Source: Kalaharituber pfeilii (Eukaryota; Ascomycota; Pezizomycetes; Pezizales; Pezizaceae). Taken from it: a DNA stretch of 64,000 nucleotides. The notes below the pieces were generated by a model, which worked only from the letters and a program-made list of their open reading frames with translations, was not told where the DNA came from and searched no databases. Both the position numbers and the translations under genes were made by a program. Below, in pieces: positions 57,291 to 64,000 of this stretch (its first letter is position 1; every line of letters begins with the position of its first letter). The stretch lies in contig WHUZ01000054.1 in the NCBI GenBank assembly GCA_015179045.1, positions 62,001 through 126,000 of the forward strand, given 5' to 3'.

Positions 57291-59090
57291 TCTTACTATT
57301 TTGCACCTGCATAAGATTTGAATACCTAATTTGGCAACTACTACTATAGCGTATTATCTAAAACTATACAATTTGCTAAATGAGGTGCAGAAATTACTTT
57401 ACTATACTTTTCAAAGCTGCATGTGCAATTTGGACATCTTCTATGAAGATTTGGCCTTATAGGAGGCTGTTATTTTAATTCCGAAAGTGCGTCGGATCCC
57501 GGTCAGGAACGTTATCCTATAGCTACTGCTCAATCATTCCTAGCTTCATTATCCATTGCTAATATATTATTCAGCTATGTATTCAAACCGCACTCATGAA
57601 AATTGACGGTCACATACCAATCTCCTATGGGCGTAGGGCATAGTTGTAAATCGGGGTGCCTTGACAACCGCCTCCTCCTGCCCCACTACCTACCTATTAC
57701 AGTCGTATCTCACAGAAATAGTACTAATATATGCAATGCAGTCAGTAGGGGCTAAAAGAGTGACACAAATTCCAAATCTATGGCAAAACGACGAAAAAGC
57801 TACATCTACAGCGTCTGCACTTCACCACCTCATGAAACAACTCCTCTGACTCTCATGAGCTCATACCTGCCTTGCGGCATCCCATCTTATCGCACACTGC
57901 TGGCAATAGTGTCACCAGCACTATATTATGTTATCAAGTTAGTAGAAGCTTAAGATTTGCAGTATAACACTGTGCATATAGATCTTCATTTATATAACCA
58001 GAATTCTATTTCTCGCACCAGATTGGACCGCTTCCACGTTGCTAAGCCCAACTCGACTCATCGATTCTAGTCTCAATGAAAGCTAGTGTAGGAGCTTGTA
58101 TGGAGACCACCCTATCTCCAGTAGCTCTAATGATACAGGATTCAACTGTGTAGATTTTGCAGCACCCCTCCTTCCCCCGCCACGATGAGTTCCAATCCTC
58201 GCCCTGCACCAGCCACAATAGCCCCTCGTCCACATTCTCACTCACATCCTCACTCACATCCTCACCTATCACAATCACAGTCACAGAAGTCGAATAGTAG
58301 GCTAAGCTGCCCGACATATGGTCTGGCAACAGCCAGGTTTTGTTTCGTGATCGGTTAGCCACTACCGCTATCGCCTACGAGAACCTAAACAAAAACGTCA
58401 ATGAGATCGTTAACCATACCAGTACGAGATGGCGATTGCCTGTATTGCCGCCGAGATATAATTGCCTGCCTGTGGTATTGCCTCTTGGCTAAAGGTTTTA
58501 GACAGCATAGAGTGACCCCGAGACACGTCTGGTGCATAGTTCGTCGCTCTTTGTTTGTCACCTTGTCAATACATAACTTGCTTGATATCTTGTCCCTCAT
58601 TCCTCCTAGTTCGTGTCCACAGCCTCCATCCCTACTAGCCCTCGTGCCAGAATCCGTCGCAACCCCAGCCGTAAGCCCCTCTCATCAAGCTCCCGTCCCA
58701 CAGTCCGCCGCGTTTTCCAGAGCTGCGTTGACATAAACTTTGAGCCCACCTCTGTACCCCCTTGCAAAATTGAATTTTGCAGCTCTAGAGCGGCCAGAGA
58801 CTTGGAAATTTAGAGGGCTGATTGTCTCTGTGCAAGTTCTTTTCACTTACTGGCATAGAGCTTGATTCCGAACTGGCATGTTCAACCCTCATCCGAGGAG
58901 CCAGATGAGATTGAGATCAACACAACCGGTGAAAGAAATGGAGGATCGCAGATATATACAACAGTACGTACAATGTTATACTGCAGACATTGAGTCTCTC
59001 CAGACCTTATCTCGTGGTATAGTGCTAGTACTGCCATTCCAGGAACGTATGGCTGAGTAAGGCACCTTGGAGCGGATATGAGCTCATGTA
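57291..59090. other. Gene-poor region
   Basis: No supported gene was found. A short imperfect tandem of CTCACTCACATC lies at about 58227-58265. Frames at 58.4-58.9 kb lack recognisable domains. Confidence 0.45.
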
Positions 59091-59169
59091 CTCGCTGGTC
59101 CAAAAAGTATTGGAACGACTGACAGGCGCATAATTAGTCAGCCGTTCCAGTACTTTTTGGACCAGCGAG
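59091..59169. mobile_element. 79-bp hairpin MITE
   Basis: CTCGCTGGTCCAAAAAGTAT at the left is repeated in inverse orientation at the right, with arms of about 34 bases and two or three mismatches. TA flanks both sides. The loop is only about 11 bases. The CTGGTC-AAAA-GT-TTGG core resembles the ends of the 841-bp element. Confidence 0.75.
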
Positions 59170-59708
59170 TATTGGGTGCGGGGTTATTCCGCACGGTAGT
59201 GAGGTGCATAAATTTGAGATGCTGTATATGCATATGAATGTAGCCTTTTCGTCTTTTTGCAAGATTTGGAATCAGCGTATCCAATTTAGGCCATACTTAT
59301 TTACTTGCTGCAGTGCACATACCCAGCACTTTCGTGCGATAGACTGCATTTGGTAGTGTATGAGAGTACCAAGGCGCCGGGCGATAAACTACGCCCATCG
59401 TTACCCCTACAGGACTAGTCAAACTAGCAAACTCGAAGTTTCAGAGCACAAGACTTGTACTATCATAGTAGACTGCCAAAACGGCTTGAAATATCGAATC
59501 CATGAAAATTTGTTCCTGCCTGGTTACTGAGAGAGAACCTCAAAATTATGTTGCTGATGAACAACTCTCCACTGAGCTCGAGGAAAGGAAGGGCGCGTAT
59601 TACCACTGGCATCTGGTGGATAATTACACCCTTTAGCTAGAGATCCACATGAGCTTTACGTGATCAATTGCACAACCTGCCCGCATCTGTCTGTAACAAT
59701 GGAAAATA
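59170..59708. other. Gene-poor spacer
   Basis: About 540 bp with no gene or repeat recognised. Confidence 0.4.
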
Positions 59709-59800
59709 CAGTGACCAGTAAAAAGTCCTGGGGATTCGGCGATAATATTGGGGCAAGTGTATCTTGAAGCCAAATCCCCAAGACTTCTGACGGGTCACTG
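59709..59800. mobile_element. 92-bp Tc1/mariner-type MITE (copy A)
   Basis: CAGTGACCAGTAAAAAGTCC...GATTCGGC and its inverse at the right form arms of 32 bases with five mismatches, flanked by TA on both sides. The centre AATATTGGGGCAAGTGTATC is shared with the copy at 63665-63752. Confidence 0.85.
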
Positions 59801-60725
59801 TACATGTAAAGGGCAGAGTACGAAAATGGAAGTGGGCAACTATGCTAACCTTCACCTTCTCAATTTTTATTTTCTTCTCCGCACTGTGACTTTCGTACAC
59901 ATCGAAGGAAGCTTTGACGGCAACATCGATCCAGATATCATTGAAGAACGTCACTCCGAAGGCTTGCGTCGGATTAACAATCCGGTGAAATTGCTCTACC
60001 TCCCCTAGGTATACTAGTATGCAAAGCACGAATAGCTATAACACCTTGTAACTTGCAAATTTAAGATATTTTGGCCAAACCCCAGTACAGTGTTGAGCAT
60101 GCGCAATGAATATACTGCGCCGCGTAAGGTATTTTACATCGCCGAGCAACTGCGAGGCTCCAGGGCTCGCAAGGCTGATAAAAGAACATACATGAGCTTT
60201 AGAGAATGAATTTTTCATTGGAAGAAATTAATCGAAAATTCAGTAAAAAAAATAAGAAAAAAAGAAAGCAAATAGCTACTAAGATCTCTAAATTAAATAA
60301 AATAAAATAAAGAAAGAAGGGAAAAAAAGAAATAATGAAGAAAAACGATGACTTAAACCACGTCAGTCATGAGACCTCAGTTTTCAAATTGTTTCAAGGC
60401 TACCAGCTTTACTTGGGGCTTGATAAAATTCGTTATTTTAAAAGCTCCAAAATCTCCCTGGACCTTCCAGTTCGTCTGGTTCACATAGCATACGAAGTTG
60501 TCGACTCAACCTGACTCGGTCAACCGTCTACCAATCCCTCATTAATTTGCAAATCTCCGGGCATATACGTGCCTTCATTTCCATATAGCTTTGCTCCAAT
60601 AACTACATTTTCAAAACAGCCGTTTGTAGGCTTTCAGGATCTTCCTACTCTCGACCTGCATAGCAATTGCTCCACACAATTTTCCAGGCCTCCTTATCGC
60701 CCGTCTTAGCTCTCTCTCAACTCTA
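59801..60725. other. Gene-poor region upstream of the 60.7-kb gene
   Basis: No supported gene. An A-rich stretch runs from 60230 to 60350. The last few hundred bases are the likely promoter of the gene starting at 60726. Confidence 0.4.
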
Positions 60726-61376
60726 ATGTATATCATAAACGACCCGGAAAGGGAGCCGGTTCTCAATAGAGACAATTTTCCTTGTGAACAGCTCTCCCGA
60801 GCTGGTGAGCAGGAGGGCGAAGATTGGGTCATGGTGGTCGTGCAGTGCCCACGAGAGGAGGAAGACGACCATCTGCCAATGGTTACTTCAATCCTCTCAA
60901 CGGCCGCTGGAACGGTCCACTATATGGAAAATAGTGGGGATCTTCAAGGCAGTCAATGCAGAACCTCAATGTCCTGGTCAACGAACTTCCTCCCCGGCTT
61001 TTCCGATTTACAGCAACAGGATGCCGCCGACGACCGGCTTCTCCTCTGGCGACAGGACACCCAGAGTCCATGGAATCCCACGACCGTTGGAATGACTCGT
61101 GAAAGCCACCAGCAGATGCTGGACGAGGTAAGCATTCAATAATAGAAGCTTGAGATCATTCCCTGGATTTACTAATATCGTATTTCACAACAGTTTGACT
61201 TCGACGGGATTATTGATACTGCAGAAATGGGAGGGGTCCATGACCTTAGTGCGGAAAAAGATGTTGCATACCCAGTCGAGCCCACCTCCACTGTGCAATG
61301 CCTAACTCAGGCACTGCGACTGGAGATGATGATGCAAATGACGTTCGCATTTCGGCAGTTAAATTGCAGCAAGTGA
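60726..61376 (+). CDS. Orphan two-exon acidic protein (194 residues)
   Basis: Exon 1 is 60726-61127 and exon 2 is 61194-61376, joined in phase 0. The intron has a GTAAGC donor, an ACTAAT branch and a CAACAG acceptor. The protein is acidic with no recognised domain: EDWVMVVVQCPREEEDDHLP near residue 40, DDRLLLWRQDTQ in the middle, and a C-terminal half with LTQALRLEMMMQMTFAFRQLN, probably helical. The splice signals and phase agreement are better than chance. I do not know its function. A further 5' exon is possible. Confidence 0.55.
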
Positions 61377-63664
61377 GCTGGCACTCATAAACATGTGGGG
61401 GGTCATAACACGACAGGGTAGAAACCGACAGCAAAGAATGCATTATCAAAGAAAAAGGGATGACGAAACCCTAGGGTGAATATGTTCTCATGGGTGGACA
61501 CAATTTATCTTTATTTTCGTGTGGTTGACATGATCGCAATTATTTTTTTTTTATTTTTATTTTTATGTTAGCTATGGAACAATGTAAGAAGTGTATACTG
61601 GATCGCACATGGATTTCTCATTTTCTACCAACTATCTTCACACAACCAAATAGTACATATATGGTCCTCTTGTCTTCTAATTTAAGTTTGAACGTCACTA
61701 AATCGAACATCCTACTTGAGGTACATAACCTTAGAAGTTGAGTCTAGTTCTTAGTACCTTTTTAACATACTTCTGGGGACTACTAGCTTCATCTGTGCAT
61801 CTTACATATTTTATACAGTATTTTAGTGTGGTTGGGCATAGGTCTTTCTGAATCCAGTGGCTGAGCGTCCCATCCAACTTCCAAGTCAGGTTAGAACCTT
61901 ACTACCCACTTGACTAACGAATTGTCACAACAAATTAAGGTAGAGGCAACACCTCAATGGACTCCACAGAAAATAAAAGAAACTCTACTGTCAACCTTGT
62001 TAGTCCGGATTGAAAGGTCAATCAGAAAAACACGAGAAAAAAGAAATTCGAAACACCGCGCAACAACGTACTACTTACTAAATCATTGCGCGCAAAGGCT
62101 GTACAACTACAGTATAGTCGACGATACTTCACCACAGGGCAAGCGGTGTCTCCTCTACGAGGTGAAAATTTTTTTTCCCTGAAGGAAGTACGTAATGAAC
62201 ATTTTGTTTGCGCTATGGGCATATATTTGATTTAACTGATGCTGAGGCATACAAGGCGGAAAGAAGGTATATTCATGTGAGATGGCGATGACACAACGGA
62301 AATCATGTGGGGTCGCGCGTACTTGCGTTTCTACTTCTGATAATTGAGTTTGTTGATGCATATGATAGCAAATAGACAAAGCTGTTTTATTGTTGAATTG
62401 TTTTTCTGTTTAATTAACCAGCTGTTGTCTATATTACCCCACAAATGTGCATGTGCAGCGGGGATATTGTCCCCGGTGTGTGGTATGCTCGGACCTGGAA
62501 TAAAGTGTGGGGTAATAAGTCTCTGATAAGAACAAGCAACACAAAAGAGCAGGGCTCAGCATACGCAGCGTGACAACTTGGAACGAATTGATGCTTTGCT
62601 GTTTGGAGAAACAATGTCAGGGCGGTACATATCCGGGGATTTCCTGCAAAAAGCGCAATCTTATCGCTGCCGCTGGGTCCATTGCGTATTCTGCCTTATG
62701 AACTAATGCTCAAGCTTCATATGAGATGTGGTGAATATTATGATTGCATACCTCGCCCGCATAGTGTTTACTCTGATTGATGGCGTTTGGGTGACACGCG
62801 GTGGGAGGGGTATGCAGTTAACCTTGACGAAACATGAACTAGTACTGAGTTCAAGTGAGTATACGTAATGATCATGAACGACTGCACACAAGCCGCGTGG
62901 AGTGAAAATTGTTCATAAAATTTACCTATATAGTCACTTCAGTGATGAGCCAAGAACATCAGTTAAAGCTGGCCCCTATGATCTATTGGTTTCAGAAGAG
63001 GCGTTTGTAAACAAGTCACAGGTCTCAAGTCTCGTATCATGTATCATACGTAACTCAGCTAACATACTTAAAAACATGTGATACTCAATTGAGAGAACAT
63101 GCAGGTACTCGAGTACACGTCCCAATTGACACCCCAGCTGATTCGGACCGAACATTGTTGAAAACACATACGGTGATCAGCAAGGGGCCTATTGTATCAA
63201 TCGGAACCTACATTTCAGTCATCGATGGGTATGTGAGGAGATAATCACAGCCAGTTGTGTAAACATCAAATTAAAAGAAAAGTTTCTCTACATGTGCGCA
63301 TCCTGTGTTAACGAGATTAACCAATTACTCTACAACCCAAGCATATAATTAGGCTAAAGTCACTAGTCTCAGTACTATCCTATTCGCGCGTCATAATGGC
63401 ACTTAAGCTTATTGTATCTGAAGGTAAACATGTGATCGAACTTCCCCTGCAAACACCCACCTACGAAACTAGTTCGCATCACCATCTTCTCAAATAGATA
63501 TGAGCTCTATGTCCATCACAATTGGAAGTTGCTATCCAATCATAATTCCCGTTAAAGGCAAAATAGATAGAAGCAACCCGTCCCTGTTTTGTAAAGAGTT
63601 GTCCGCACTATTCCTATAAGTGGTGAAGTGAGGTACTGTCCCGAGCTGCTGGAGTGGTTACATA
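61377..63664. other. Gene-poor region
   Basis: No supported gene in about 2.3 kb of AT-rich sequence. It includes the 3' flank of the 60.7-kb gene. Confidence 0.45.
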
Positions 63665-63752
63665 CAGCGACCCGTAAAAGTCTTGGGGATTAGGCAATAT
63701 TGGGGTAAGTGTATCATGCAAGCCTAATCCCAAAACTTTTGACGGGTCACGA
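63665..63752. mobile_element. 88-bp Tc1/mariner-type MITE (copy B)
   Basis: CAGCGACCCGTAAAAGTCTT...GATTAGG pairs with CCTAATCCCAAAACTTTTGA...GGTCAC at the right. TA flanks both sides. The outermost right bases are mutated (CACGA for CACTG). The centre matches copy A at 59709-59800. Confidence 0.8.
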
Positions 63753-64000
63753 TATTACACATAGAATACGTATACATTGAGACACTCGGCAACCCCACAA
63801 ATATACCCGGTGACGAGTCTCCGGGGCCCCTAGCTAGGTGTTCTGACACCGTGTCAATGCCAGTAGCTACACTTATCAATGCAAGTATATTTGACCTCGG
63901 ATATTGATCACCGCTAAAAGATTATTTCTATTTTGTGGACGTGTAAGATGCTTGTTATGTAATTCCAGATGTACAGAAACATAACGTCCAGTAAACACCC
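63753..64000. other. Window end, no feature
   Basis: Nothing is recognised in the last ~250 bases. Confidence 0.4.

Noticed and set aside
1..64000. CRISPR array, prophage, restriction or defence system, biosynthetic gene cluster
   Set aside because: The DNA is fungal nuclear sequence; no such genes or arrays were seen on either strand, and no polyketide, NRPS or terpene synthase motifs occur.

Overview
The window is nuclear DNA of a filamentous ascomycete, most probably Pezizomycotina. The evidence is dense, short (about 45-130 nt) GT-AG introns with CTRAY-type branch sites, fungus-specific protein families (ChAPs, PHO85-type cyclin, Tom22, a yeast-like guanine deaminase), and gene-poor stretches filled with TA-flanked inverted-repeat elements. 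I cannot name the genus from sequence alone. There are no prokaryotic features (operons, CRISPR, Shine-Dalgarno sites). No tRNA or rRNA gene was found.

Layout. 1-2.7 kb: no convincing gene. 2.7-4.2 kb: PHO85-type (Clg1-like) cyclin on the minus strand. 4.2-14.1 kb: about 10 kb without a supported gene; it holds long G, C and A homopolymers (5.0-7.0 kb) and a 363-bp inverted-repeat element (12.4 kb). 14.1-31 kb: the gene-dense housekeeping core, in order SSF1(-), RRP3(+), TOM22(-), RPT5(-), a ChAPs exomer-adaptor gene(-) and HIR3(+). 31-40 kb: guanine deaminase(-), an unknown gene(-) and a CPA2-type Na+(K+)/H+ antiporter(-). 44-50 kb: an orphan Cys-containing ORF(+) and a large F-box gene(-). 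50-64 kb: gene-poor and repeat-rich, with a hAT-like inverted-repeat element, pogo-type remnants, Tc1/mariner-type MITEs, an extremely AT-rich block, and one small two-exon orphan gene at 60.7-61.4 kb.

How the genes relate. SSF1 and RRP3 are both ribosome-assembly factors. They are divergently transcribed from 183 bp that carries an RRPE core and a PAC-like site, so they look co-regulated. The other core genes cover mitochondrial import (TOM22), the proteasome (RPT5), Golgi-to-surface cargo export (ChAPs) and histone chaperoning (HIR3). These jobs share no pathway, so the cluster is an ordinary syntenic block.

Most notable observations. (1) The essential HxH zinc motif of the guanine deaminase can only be found in a predicted 8-nt microexon with good splice sites. 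(2) HIR3, the guanine deaminase, the antiporter and the F-box gene carry single-base frame breaks, mostly at short homopolymers, while the five core genes from SSF1 to ChAPs are clean. This means either decaying genes or consensus errors. (3) There are several non-autonomous DNA transposon families, including related Tc1/mariner-type ends on elements of 841, 92 and 88 bp and perhaps a 79-bp hairpin. I found no multi-gene system that looks truly new.
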